A program made the translations under genes and the position numbers. The notes under the pieces were generated by a model. That model ran no database searches, was not told the DNA's origin, and saw only the letters and a list, made by a program, of their open reading frames with translations. From Cereibacter_A azotoformans (GTDB taxonomy: Bacteria > Pseudomonadota > Alphaproteobacteria > Rhodobacterales > Rhodobacteraceae), in assembly GCF_003050905.1 (NCBI RefSeq), contig NZ_QAOT01000004.1: a stretch of 64,000 bases of DNA. The stretch is one strand, 5' to 3'. Of the stretch, positions 17,118 to 25,447 are shown piece after piece. The first letter of the stretch is position 1, and each line of letters starts with the position of its first letter.

Positions 17118-17561
17118 ATGTTTGAACGCATCCTGGCCGTGGCGCTCGCCGCCCTTGTCGCAGCGCCGGTGGCCGTGCCGGCGGCCGCCCACGAGTTCGG
17201 CTTTGCGGGCCTCATGTCGGCCTCGAACCGCGAGGATCTGGCCGATCTGACGCTGGCCTCGGGCAAGCCCGTGGCGGGCGAACCCTACGAGCTGAAGTCG
17301 GGCACCTTCTACCGGATCAAGATCGTGGCCGACGGCTCGGCCGAGCTTGCGCTTTCGGGGGGCGACTTCTTCCGCGCGATCTGGATCAACGAGATCGTCA
17401 TCAACGGGATCGAGATCCGGCCGATGGGCGTACATTCCATCGAGTTCGACGAGGCGGGCGAGGCGCGGATCTCGTTCGTGGCGATCGTGCCGGGCAGCTT
17501 CACGCTCAGCATTCCCGGCTCGTCCGGCGAGACGCAGCGTGCCACCTTCAACATCCGCTGA
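17118..17561 (+). CDS. Secreted beta-rich protein of the XoxF operon, function unknown
   Basis: 147-residue precursor with signal peptide ending AAAH, so the mature protein begins with His-Glu-Phe. The remainder is rich in short beta strands (YRIKIVADGSAELALSGGDFF, IWINEIVINGIEIRP, SFTLSIPGSSGE), compatible with a cupredoxin-like sandwich, but no copper-site cysteine is seen. A mature N-terminal histidine could bind metal. RBS GGGAGGAAG. Operon position implies a periplasmic role in quinoprotein function. Confidence 0.75.
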   Translation: MFERILAVALAALVAAPVAVPAAAHEFGFAGLMSASNREDLADLTLASGKPVAGEPYELKSGTFYRIKIVADGSAELALSGGDFFRAIWINEIVINGIEIRPMGVHSIEFDEAGEARISFVAIVPGSFTLSIPGSSGETQRATFNIR

Positions 17562-17576
17562 CAGGGAGGAAAGAGG

Positions 17577-17819
17577 ATGAAGAAACTTGCCGCGCTGGCA
17601 CTCGTGCTGGCCGCCACCACCGCCTCGGCTCAGGAGGCCGACGAGGCGACGGTCGAGCGCATCAACGCGCTTCTGGCCGAGATGCAGTGCGAGGTCGATC
17701 CCGTCAACATCGAGGCCGATGACGGCGGATGGGAACTGGATGACGTGTTCTGCGCCGACGGGCAGTATGACATCAAGCTCGACGCCAACTTCGAGGTGAC
17801 GGAGAAGCGCAAGGAATGA
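17577..17819 (+). CDS. Small acidic secreted protein (PepSY-like) of the XoxF operon
   Basis: 80-residue precursor; signal peptide ends TASA. The mature 61 residues are strongly acidic with a dense Asp/Glu stretch (IEADDGGWELDDVFCADGQY) and two cysteines that may pair. The single beta-hairpin layout resembles a minimal PepSY domain. In a lanthanide-dehydrogenase operon an acidic periplasmic protein could bind metal, but no EF-hand loop is present. The stop overlaps the ABC ATPase start (ATGA). Confidence 0.75.
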   Translation: MKKLAALALVLAATTASAQEADEATVERINALLAEMQCEVDPVNIEADDGGWELDDVFCADGQYDIKLDANFEVTEKRKE

Positions 17820-18544
17820 CGCCGGCCGGCCCGCCCGCGCTCGAGATCACCGGCCTCAGCCACAATTTCGGCGCGGTCCGGGCCCTGCGGGAGGTGAGCT
17901 TCACCGTCCCGCGGGGGGCCTTCGTGGCGCTTCTCGGCGTGAACGGGGCGGGCAAGACCACGCTCTTCTCGCTCGTGACTCGTCTTTACGATTCCACGAG
18001 CGGGACGATCCGCGTGGCGGGCTTCGACGCCCGCCGCCAGCCGGGCGAGGCTCTTGCCCGGCTGGGCGTCGTGTTCCAGAGCCGGGCGCTCGACGCCGAC
18101 CTGACCCTGACCCAGAACCTGCGCTACCACGCGGCGCTGCACGGGATCGGCCGACGCGAGGCCGCGCCGCGCATCGACGAGGTGCTGGCGCTGGTCAGCC
18201 TGTCGGACAAGGCGGGGGCGCGGGTGGCGACCCTGTCGGGCGGCCAGCAGCGCCGGGCCGAGATCGCCCGCGCGCTCCTGCACCGGCCGGAACTGCTGCT
18301 GCTGGACGAGGCGACGGCCGGGCTCGACCTGCGCTCTCGGGCCGAGGTTCAGACGGTGGTGCGCGACCTGATCGCGGCCGAGGGGGTCTCGGCGCTCTGG
18401 GCCACGCACATGATGGAGGAGATCGCGCCCGAGGACCGCGTGGTGGTGCTGCACCGGGGCGAGGTCCGGCTGACGGGGCGGGCCGCGGATCTGGGCGGAA
18501 GCCTGACGCAGGGCTTCCTTGCGCTGACCGGAGAGGGCGCATGA
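17816..18544 (+). CDS. ABC transporter ATP-binding protein of the PQQ-associated system
   Basis: ATPase subunit with Walker A GVNGAGKTT (residues ~42-50), signature LSGGQQRRAEIARAL, Walker B LLLLDEATAGLD and switch His in WATHMMEE. Closest to ABC-2/DrrA-type export ATPases of the PQQ-dependent alcohol catabolism group. 242 residues. Start overlaps the preceding stop and its own stop overlaps the permease start, so the pair is translationally coupled. Probable function: export of something needed by periplasmic quinoprotein metabolism. Confidence 0.9.
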   Translation: MTPAGPPALEITGLSHNFGAVRALREVSFTVPRGAFVALLGVNGAGKTTLFSLVTRLYDSTSGTIRVAGFDARRQPGEALARLGVVFQSRALDADLTLTQNLRYHAALHGIGRREAAPRIDEVLALVSLSDKAGARVATLSGGQQRRAEIARALLHRPELLLLDEATAGLDLRSRAEVQTVVRDLIAAEGVSALWATHMMEEIAPEDRVVVLHRGEVRLTGRAADLGGSLTQGFLALTGEGA

Positions 18545-19401
18545 CCGCGCCGCACCGCATGGCGCCCGTCGCGCCGCCGCGTCCGCGCCCCGGCCACGGC
18601 CGCTCGCTGCGCGGCCATCTCATCGCCTTTTCCGGCATCGCCGGGCGCGAGATCCTGCGCTTCACCCGCCAGCGCGAACGGTTCCTGTCGGCGCTGGTCC
18701 GGCCGCTGGTGTGGCTCTTCATCTTCGCGGCCGGCTTCCGGGCCGTGCTGGGCCTGTCGATCACGCCGCCCTACCAGACCTATGTGCTCTACGAGGTCTA
18801 TGTCACGCCCGGCCTCTGCGCGATGATCCAGCTGTTCAACGGGATGCAAAGCTCGCTCTCGATGGTCTATGACCGCGAGACGGGGGCGATGCGGACGCTG
18901 CTGGTCAGCCCCTATCCGCGCTGGTTCCTGCTGGGCTCCAAGCTGGTGGCGGGGGTGCTGGTGTCGATCCTGCAGGTCTATGCCTTCCTGCTGATTGCCT
19001 GGATCTGGGGCATCCGGCCGCCGGCGCCGGGCTATCTCGCGGTGCTGCCGGCGCTGTTCCTGTCGGGGCTGATGCTGGGGGCGCTGGGGCTCTTCATCTC
19101 GTCGGCGATCCGGCAGCTTGAGAATTTCGCGGGCGTGATGAACTTCGTCATCTTTCCGATGTTCTTCGCCTCGACCGCGCTCTATCCGCTCTGGCGACTT
19201 CGCGATTCCAGTCCGCTTCTGGCCGACATCGCTCTGGCCAATCCCTTCACTCACGCGGTCGAACTGATCCGCTTCGCGCTCTACCGTCAGGTCGAGCCGC
19301 TGGCGCTTGGCGTCGTCGCGGGCTGCGCGTTGCTGTTCTTCGGTGCGGCCGTCTTCATGTATGACCCGTCCAAGGGCCTCTGGGCCCTGCGCAAGCGGTG
19401 A
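18541..19401 (+). CDS. ABC-2 type permease of the PQQ-associated system
   Basis: 286-residue inner-membrane protein with about six hydrophobic segments after a cytosolic Pro/Arg-rich N-terminus; the segments include VWLFIFAAGFRAVLGL, SILQVYAFLLIAWIWGI and VLPALFLSGLMLGALGLFIS. DrrB/NodJ-like ABC-2 fold, partner of the upstream ATPase. The substrate is not known in this family; export direction is inferred from the fold. Confidence 0.9.
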   Translation: MTAPHRMAPVAPPRPRPGHGRSLRGHLIAFSGIAGREILRFTRQRERFLSALVRPLVWLFIFAAGFRAVLGLSITPPYQTYVLYEVYVTPGLCAMIQLFNGMQSSLSMVYDRETGAMRTLLVSPYPRWFLLGSKLVAGVLVSILQVYAFLLIAWIWGIRPPAPGYLAVLPALFLSGLMLGALGLFISSAIRQLENFAGVMNFVIFPMFFASTALYPLWRLRDSSPLLADIALANPFTHAVELIRFALYRQVEPLALGVVAGCALLFFGAAVFMYDPSKGLWALRKR

Positions 19402-19411
19402 GGAGGCACCC

Positions 19412-20005
19412 ATGCTGAAATGGTTCCTTCCGGCGATCCTCCTCTGCGGCACGGCCGCGGCGGCGGATTTCTCGGACCCCGACTGGCCCTGCATCCAGCG
19501 CAAGCAACCGCACCTGTCGCTGGGCCAGGTCTGGAGCGGCCCCATTCCCGACGCGGCCACCGAGGATCTTGCCCGCGAACCCCACATCCGGGACCTGGCG
19601 GAAGAGCTTGAGCAGCGCCGCCTGTCCATCGAGGAGGCCGAGGGACGGATTGCGGAATTTGCGGCCAGCCATCCTCCCGAGGCGCTGGTGGCGCTGTATC
19701 TCGCCACCTTCGAGCGGATCGAGGCGGTCCGCAGCCGCGTCATGTCGGGCATCACGCGCTACGCTCACAGCCAGGAGGCGCTTGACCGGCGGATCGACGC
19801 GCTGCGGGCCGAGATGAGCCGGCTTCTGGCGGCCGAGGACAAGGACTTCGACCGGATCGACGCGATCGAGGAGCAGCTCGACTGGGACACCCGGATCTTC
19901 CGCGATCGTCAGCAGTCGCTCACCTATGTCTGCGAGACGCCGGTGATCCTCGAGCGCCGGGCCTTCGCGCTGGGTCGCGCCGTGGCACAGCATCTGCCGA
20001 AGTAG
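19412..20005 (+). CDS. Secreted alpha-helical protein ending the XoxF operon
   Basis: 197-residue precursor with signal peptide ending AAAA, then DPDWPCIQRKQPHLSLGQVWSGP, a segment typical of hypothetical proteins next to PQQ dehydrogenases. The rest is charged amphipathic helix (EELEQRRLSIEEAEGRIAEF and ALRAEMSRLLAAEDKDFDRID), probably a coiled coil. Two cysteines at either end could pair. RBS GAGGAGGCA. Last gene of the forward run from xoxF. Confidence 0.75.
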   Translation: MLKWFLPAILLCGTAAAADFSDPDWPCIQRKQPHLSLGQVWSGPIPDAATEDLAREPHIRDLAEELEQRRLSIEEAEGRIAEFAASHPPEALVALYLATFERIEAVRSRVMSGITRYAHSQEALDRRIDALRAEMSRLLAAEDKDFDRIDAIEEQLDWDTRIFRDRQQSLTYVCETPVILERRAFALGRAVAQHLPK

Positions 20006-20022
20006 CGGCGGGCGGGGCGCGT

Positions 20023-21066
20023 CTATTCCCACTCCAGCTCGGCGTAGGCGGCCGAGACATTGCGGGGATGGCTCGTGTCATACGCCTGCCAGCGCGCGGC
20101 CTCCGCGGGATCGCGGTCACGGATCGCGACGCTCATTGGCTGGCCGGCGGCGATCGCGGCGCGGACCGTCGTGCGCAGCCGTTCGAGATAGGTGCGCGTT
20201 GCCTCGGCCCCGTCAGGCCAGGGAAGGGGGGCTGGGCCATGCCCGGCCACGATCCGGCGCACCTCGGGGCGCGGCTCGTCCAGCCAGGCAAGCCAGCCGT
20301 TCACAGAGCCGTCGAGCGTGGGCAGAAGCTCGTTGAAGACGAGATCGCCGGTAAAGAGCGTCCCCGACTGCGCGTGAAACACCGTGAGGTCGTTGTCGGT
20401 GTGCGCGGTGGCGACCGCCCGCAGATGCAGAGTGGCGCCCCCCAGTTCAAGCCGCTCGTCGGCTGTGCCGCGGTCGGGCAGGGCCATGAGGGTGCCCAGC
20501 AGCGCGCCGTTCCCGACCTGGGGCGGATAGCTCTCCATCCAGCTCGCGGCGCGCGCCTCGATGCCCGCGGCCAGCCTGGGCGCGCCAAGGATCTCGGCGC
20601 CGGCTTCGCGGAAGAGGTCCGCCCCGAAGGAATGATCGGGATGCATGTGGGTCAGGATCAGCGCCCGGATCGGCAGGTCGCTTCGGGCCCGGATCGCCGA
20701 AAAGAGCGACTCGGCCTGCGCCCGGCTTGCGCCCGCGTCGATGACGGCGATCCCCTGCGATCCGATCACGACACCGAGGTTCGCGATCTCGCCCCGGTTG
20801 GCGGTGTCCGGCAGTCCGTCCTGTCCCTCATGGACGAGGAGGCCCGGCGCGATCTCCTTCAGCGGGAGTTGCGGCAGATCCGCGGTCGGCGCGCAGCGGC
20901 TTGGGCCGGCCGTCAGCTCCGGGTGCCGCAGCAGCCAGCCTGCGGCGCGCTCGGCGGCGGTGGAGTGGCACTCCTCCTCGGTCAGCGGTGCGGGCGCGGG
21001 CAGCAGCCGCTCGGCGCAGGTGGCGGGCTCGGCCGCGAGGCAGGCGTGAAGCAGCAGGTGGAACAT
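20023..21066 (-). CDS. Quinoprotein relay metallo-beta-lactamase-fold hydrolase
   Basis: 347-residue MBL-fold protein with the zinc motif HMHPDHSFGAD, ATAHTDNDLTV and GHGPAPLPWPDG, preceded by a cysteine-containing exported N-terminal region (HACLAAEPATC, EECHSTAAERAAGW). It fits the SoxH-related group accompanying PQQ dehydrogenases ('quinoprotein relay system zinc metallohydrolase 2'). Presumably periplasmic, perhaps cleaving a carrier-bound intermediate on the SoxYZ-like partner encoded divergently 105 bases away. Convergent with the upstream operon. Confidence 0.85.
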   Translation of the reverse strand: MFHLLLHACLAAEPATCAERLLPAPAPLTEEECHSTAAERAAGWLLRHPELTAGPSRCAPTADLPQLPLKEIAPGLLVHEGQDGLPDTANRGEIANLGVVIGSQGIAVIDAGASRAQAESLFSAIRARSDLPIRALILTHMHPDHSFGADLFREAGAEILGAPRLAAGIEARAASWMESYPPQVGNGALLGTLMALPDRGTADERLELGGATLHLRAVATAHTDNDLTVFHAQSGTLFTGDLVFNELLPTLDGSVNGWLAWLDEPRPEVRRIVAGHGPAPLPWPDGAEATRTYLERLRTTVRAAIAAGQPMSVAIRDRDPAEAARWQAYDTSHPRNVSAAYAELEWE

Positions 21067-21171
21067 GTCCCTGCCTAGCCGCTTCCGCCCGGGCGCGCAC
21101 TCAGCCGAAAGTCTGATAGGCGGGGCGGACGCCGCGTGGTTTCATATCTGCCGACAGCACAGGAGATCGCC

Positions 21172-21978
21172 ATGCGCATCATCCGGCCGACCGTCATTTG
21201 TGCAGTTCTGCTGACCACACCGCTCTGGGCCGAGGAAAGGCCGAGCCCGATGCAGCCCGGCGAGGCCTGGGAGAGCTTGCAGTTCGACGTCTTCGGCACC
21301 GATTCCCTTGTCGAGACGCCCGGCGCGCTCTCGCTCGACGCGCCGTTCCGGGCGCATGATCCGGCGCTTGTTCCGGTGCGGGTGACGCAACCCGCCGGCG
21401 GGGCGCGCATCGAGGAACTGACCCTGATGATCGACGAGAACCCCTCGCCGGTCGCCGCGACCTTCACGCTGGGCGAGGCGATGCATCCGCTCGACATGGA
21501 GGTGCGGGTGCGGGTCAATGCCTATTCCAACGTGCGGGCCGTGGCGCGGACGGACGGGGGCGACTGGGCGATGGCGGGGCGCTTTGTCCGTGCGACCGGC
21601 GGCTGCGCCGCGCCCGCGGGCAAGGATGCCGAGGCCGCACTCGCCCATCTGGGGCAGACCCGCTTTCAGCCGCTGTCGGCCGAGACCGGCGGCGGCGACA
21701 TGCGGCGCGAAGCCAAGCTGATGATCCGGCATCCGAACTACTCGGGCCTCCAGCGCGATCAGATCACCCTGCTGACCATTCCGGCCCGCTTCATCGACCT
21801 GCTCGAAGTGCGGCAGGGCGAGGAGCTTCTTTTCTCCATGACCGGGGGCATCTCGATCTCGGAAGATCCCGTCTTCACCTTCCGCTACCGCGACAACGGC
21901 GCGGGCGAGATCGTCGTCCGGGCAGTCGATACGGAAGGCGTCGAGTTCGGCGGCACCTTCCCGGTGCCTGCAGGCTGA
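21172..21978 (+). CDS. Quinoprotein dehydrogenase-associated SoxYZ-like carrier protein
   Basis: 268-residue secreted fusion of SoxY-like and SoxZ-like domains. The SoxY part ends at FVRATGGCAAPAGKD, holding the single conserved Cys that would carry a covalent intermediate; the SoxZ part follows (AKLMIRHPNYSGLQRD, FRYRDNGAGEIVVRAVDTEG). It belongs with the MBL hydrolase in the 'quinoprotein relay' set. Start ATG with AGGAGATCGCC. What it carries is unknown. Confidence 0.88.
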   Translation: MRIIRPTVICAVLLTTPLWAEERPSPMQPGEAWESLQFDVFGTDSLVETPGALSLDAPFRAHDPALVPVRVTQPAGGARIEELTLMIDENPSPVAATFTLGEAMHPLDMEVRVRVNAYSNVRAVARTDGGDWAMAGRFVRATGGCAAPAGKDAEAALAHLGQTRFQPLSAETGGGDMRREAKLMIRHPNYSGLQRDQITLLTIPARFIDLLEVRQGEELLFSMTGGISISEDPVFTFRYRDNGAGEIVVRAVDTEGVEFGGTFPVPAG

Positions 21979-22138
21979 AAAGAGGCGTCTCATGCGGGAA
22001 CCGGAAGGGCTTGCCGCGCGTTCCCGGACATGGGCAAGATTGCCCTGCCGGAACAAGAGCAAGAGGAGCGGCAGGCAACCGGCCGATGGGGGAGACCGCG
22101 CAGGGAGGGGGAAGCCCGCGCGGAAACGGGAGGAAACT

Positions 22139-22849
22139 ATGGGACATGTTCCTGGTGGGGGCATCGCATGCGCAGGAGCGCAGCGGGTGCCGGCACGCAC
22201 GATTGGTGACATATTGATCGTCGATGACCATCCGCTGATGTGCGACGCGCTGGCGATGACCCTCACCCATGCCTTCGGGCTGAAGCGGGTGCGCAGCGCG
22301 GCCAGCCTGTCGGCCGCCGAGACGCTGCTGCGCGAGGGTCCGCTGCCGGATGCCATCGTGCTCGACCTGAACCTGCCCGACGTGCGGGGCATCGAAGGGG
22401 TGATGAGCCTTCGCAAGCTTGCGCGCGCCGTTCCGCTGACGGTGATCTCGGCCGAGGTCGATGCCGAGATGGTGACGGCGGTGATGGCGGCGGGGGCGAC
22501 GGGCTATGTCTCCAAGAGCCTGCCGCGGCCGCAGATGATCGAGGCCTTCGGGCGGATGTGGGCCGGCGAGCCGGTGACGCCCGAGGAATATGATGCCGAC
22601 GGTGGCGGCGAGGACAGTGGCGAGCAGATGCGCGAACTGGCCCGCAGCTTTGCCACCCTCACGCCGCAGCAGATGAACATCCTGCGGCTGATCTGTCAGG
22701 GGCGGCCGAACAAGCTGATCTCCTACGAACTCTCGATAGCCGAGGCGACCGTCAAGACCCACATCGCTGCCATCATGTCCAAGATCAACGTGAGGAACCG
22801 CACCCAGGCAGCCCTTCTGGCCAGCAAGGCGCGGCTCTTCGCGCGCTAG
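22139..22849 (+). CDS. LuxR/NarL-family response regulator of the C1 island
   Basis: Receiver domain (DILIVDDHPLMCDAL; phosphoacceptor Asp76 in VLDLNLPD; Lys in YVSKSLPRP) followed by a GerE-type HTH (LTPQQMNILRLICQGRPNKLISYELSIAEATVKTHIAAIMSKI). The start has GGGAGGAAACT. It is followed by FIST and histidine kinase genes on the same strand. In R. sphaeroides two-component pairs (RfdRS, AfdRS) are reported to control adhI; in Paracoccus FlhSR does so. This gene is a natural candidate, but I cannot say which it is. Confidence 0.9.
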   Translation: MGHVPGGGIACAGAQRVPARTIGDILIVDDHPLMCDALAMTLTHAFGLKRVRSAASLSAAETLLREGPLPDAIVLDLNLPDVRGIEGVMSLRKLARAVPLTVISAEVDAEMVTAVMAAGATGYVSKSLPRPQMIEAFGRMWAGEPVTPEEYDADGGGEDSGEQMRELARSFATLTPQQMNILRLICQGRPNKLISYELSIAEATVKTHIAAIMSKINVRNRTQAALLASKARLFAR

Positions 22850-22859
22850 GGGGCTGCGG

Positions 22860-24017
22860 TTGGACGAACGCTTTGCGACGGAAGGGGCACGCTCCGGCGA
22901 CAGCGGGGCGCCGGTCGTGCTGTCCGAGCCGGCCTGCGCGCCGGATCTGGCCGAGCGGCTGTGCGCGGGGCTTGCGGGGGCGGCGCCGGCGGCGGTTCTG
23001 CTGTTCTCGTCACCCGGCGCAGATCTTCCGGCGCTGGCGGCGCGTCTGGGCGCGGCGCTGGGGGCCCGGATCATCGGCTGCTCCTCGGCAGGCGAGTTTG
23101 CCTGCGGCGGCTATGGCAACGGGCATGTGGTGGCGGTGGGGCTGCCCGGCGCGCGCTTTCACACCGACGCCGTCTGGCTGAGGAACCTCGCGGGGCTGGG
23201 CGTGTCGGACTGGATGGCCGAGCTGCGCGCGCTCTTTTCCCGGTTCGAGGGGCAGCCGCGGCGGCATCGGTTCGGCCTCCTGCTCATCGACGGGCTGAGC
23301 CGGCAGGAAGAGCTGGTGGCGGCCACGGTCGACGCGGTGGCCCACCGGCTGCCGGTGCTGGGCGGATCGGCGGGCGACGGGCTGCGGTTCGAGGAGACCT
23401 GCCTCGTCCTTGACGGCGACAGCCACCGGGACAGCGCGATCTTTGCGCTGTTCGAGACGGATTTCGCGCTGGAGCAGGTGATCTTCGACCATTTCACCCC
23501 CTCGGGCAGCCGGATGGTGGTGACGGCGGCGGTGCCCGAAGAACGGCTGATCCTCGAGATCAACGCCGAGCCCGCGGCCGAGGAGTACGCACGCCTGATC
23601 GGCCTTGCCCCCGAGGCGCTGAACCCGCGTGTCTTCGCCGAGAATCCGCTCCTCGTGCGGATGGGCGGGCAGTATCACGTCCGCGCCATCCGCGAGGTCA
23701 CGCCCGAGGGCGGGCTTACGCTCATGTCCTCGATCGAGAGCGGCGTGCTGCTGGCCCTTGGCCGTGCCGACGACCTGACGCATGGGCTTCAGGCCCGGCT
23801 CGAGGCGCTGGGAGAGCGTCCGGCGCTGATCCTGGCCTTCGACTGCATCCTGCGCCGTCTGGCGCTCGAACAGGCCGGGCTGGAACCGGCTGTCGCCCGC
23901 CTCTTTGCCGATTGGCGCATCGCGGGCTTCAACACCTACGGCGAGCAGCACGGCGGCGTGCACGTCAACCAGACCTTCGTGGGTCTCGCGCTGATGGGGC
24001 CCGCCCATGCTGCGTGA
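22860..24017 (+). CDS. FIST-domain sensory protein
   Basis: 385-residue cytosolic protein with FIST_N (ARIIGCSSAGEFACGGYGNGHVVAVGLPG, about 60-90) and FIST_C (IAGFNTYGEQHGGVHVNQTFVGLALM, near the end). FIST domains are predicted small-ligand sensors in signal transduction. It is wedged between the response regulator and the kinase, whose start overlaps its end by 11 bases, so it is likely the sensory input of that kinase. Start is TTG with AGGGGGC six bases upstream. A ligand related to formaldehyde or alcohol is inference only. Confidence 0.85.
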   Translation: MDERFATEGARSGDSGAPVVLSEPACAPDLAERLCAGLAGAAPAAVLLFSSPGADLPALAARLGAALGARIIGCSSAGEFACGGYGNGHVVAVGLPGARFHTDAVWLRNLAGLGVSDWMAELRALFSRFEGQPRRHRFGLLLIDGLSRQEELVAATVDAVAHRLPVLGGSAGDGLRFEETCLVLDGDSHRDSAIFALFETDFALEQVIFDHFTPSGSRMVVTAAVPEERLILEINAEPAAEEYARLIGLAPEALNPRVFAENPLLVRMGGQYHVRAIREVTPEGGLTLMSSIESGVLLALGRADDLTHGLQARLEALGERPALILAFDCILRRLALEQAGLEPAVARLFADWRIAGFNTYGEQHGGVHVNQTFVGLALMGPAHAA

Positions 24018-25437
24018 CGGTGACGATCTCGAACGGCAGGTCGAAAAGCTCAAGCGGATCAACGCGGCGCTGATCGACCGGCTGGACCGGGCCGATGCCT
24101 CGCGGGGCTCGCACTGGATGCTGTTCCAGACCGCCGCCGTGCTCGAGCAGGAGCTGCTCGCCCGCAACCGCGATCTCGAACAGGCGCTGGCCCATCTGGA
24201 GGCGGTCAACCGCGAGCTGGCCCTCGCGCGGGAAACCGCGGACGAGGCCAACCGCTCGAAGACCCGTTTCCTGCGGGCCGCCAGCCACGATCTGCTGCAA
24301 CCGCTGAGCGCGGCGAAGCTGTTCCTGTCGCATCTGTCCGAAACGGTGAGCGAGCCCTTGCAGGTCGATCTGGTGACGCGCATCGCCACGGCCTTCGACT
24401 CCACCGAAGAGCTGATCCGCGCGCTGCTCGAGATCTCGCGGCTCGATTCGGTCCGTCTCGACATTTCCAGCGAGCGCGTCTCGCTGGGCCGGCTCTTCCA
24501 GCGGCTGATGGTCGATTTCCAGAACGACGCCGAGGCGCGGGGCCTTGAGCTGCGCTTCGTGATCTCGTCGGCCACCGTGATGTCGAACCCCGTCTTCCTG
24601 CGGCGCATCGCGCAGAACCTGATCTCGAACGCGATCAAGTACACGCGGACCGGCCGGGTGCTGGTGGGCGCCCGGCGCGAGGGGGCGGATGTCTGGCTCG
24701 AGGTGCATGACACGGGCCCCGGCATCGCCCCCAAGGACCGCGAGCGGATCTTCAACGAGTTCGAGCGGCTGGCCCCCGACGGAGAGGAGCCGGGCACGGG
24801 CCTCGGCCTCTCGATCGTGCGGCGCGCCTGCCTGCGGCTCGGCCACGAGATCGCGCTCGACAGCGCGCCGGGGCGGGGCTCGGTCTTTCGCATCCGTTTG
24901 CCGCGCGCGCTCGAGGCGCCGGGGGCGCTGGCGGCCGGGCCGGCTCCGGCTGCGACCACCGGCGCCGTGCAGCGGCTGGCGGGGACGCCGCCCGATCCGT
25001 TGCTGATGGCCGATCCCATGGCGGGCCCTGCGCCGGCCTCGCTCGCGGGGCGGCGGGTGCTGGTGGTCGAGAATGACGCGGCGATGCGCGACGCCTACGC
25101 GCTCCTGCTGCGGCGTTGGGGGATGGTGGTGGCCGCGGCAGACGGCACGCAGGCGGCGCTGGCGCAGGTTGCGGGCTTCGTGCCGGAAGCCCTCGTCACC
25201 GACTACCGACTCGACCGGGACGACACCGGCCTCGGCACCATCGCCGCGCTGCGCCGCAGGCTCGGGACGCGGCTGCCCGCGCTGATCGTCACCGCCGAGC
25301 CCGACCCGCAACTTGAGGCGCAGGCCGACCGGCTGACCTCGGCGCTGCTGCGCAAGCCCGTCTCGGAGAGCGAGCTTCGCGAGACGCTCTCGGCGCTTCT
25401 CGACGCCCGCAGCCGGGGTGCGGCCGCGGCGGAATGA
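24007..25437 (+). CDS. Hybrid histidine kinase (soluble, with C-terminal receiver)
   Basis: 476 residues, no membrane segment. N-terminal coiled coil (1-85), HisKA with His94 in RAASHDLLQPL, HATPase with N box NLISNAIKY (~204), G boxes DTGPGIA and GTGLGLS, then a Pro/Ala linker and a receiver domain (VLVVENDAAMRDAY; Asp399 in LVTDYRLD). The lack of its own sensor domain supports sensing through the upstream FIST protein. Overlaps the FIST gene. Expected partner of the response regulator two genes upstream. Confidence 0.9.
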   Translation: MLRDGDDLERQVEKLKRINAALIDRLDRADASRGSHWMLFQTAAVLEQELLARNRDLEQALAHLEAVNRELALARETADEANRSKTRFLRAASHDLLQPLSAAKLFLSHLSETVSEPLQVDLVTRIATAFDSTEELIRALLEISRLDSVRLDISSERVSLGRLFQRLMVDFQNDAEARGLELRFVISSATVMSNPVFLRRIAQNLISNAIKYTRTGRVLVGARREGADVWLEVHDTGPGIAPKDRERIFNEFERLAPDGEEPGTGLGLSIVRRACLRLGHEIALDSAPGRGSVFRIRLPRALEAPGALAAGPAPAATTGAVQRLAGTPPDPLLMADPMAGPAPASLAGRRVLVVENDAAMRDAYALLLRRWGMVVAAADGTQAALAQVAGFVPEALVTDYRLDRDDTGLGTIAALRRRLGTRLPALIVTAEPDPQLEAQADRLTSALLRKPVSESELRETLSALLDARSRGAAAAE

Positions 25438-25447
25438 AAGGATGAGA

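Noticed and set aside
14619..17435. 938-codon open frame on the minus strand across the XoxF-associated genes
   Set aside because: Antisense to three recognised secreted proteins with signal peptides and overlaps; composition typical of a shadow frame.
17577..17819. Small acidic secreted protein as lanmodulin
   Set aside because: No EF-hand loops; only general acidity and PepSY-like layout.
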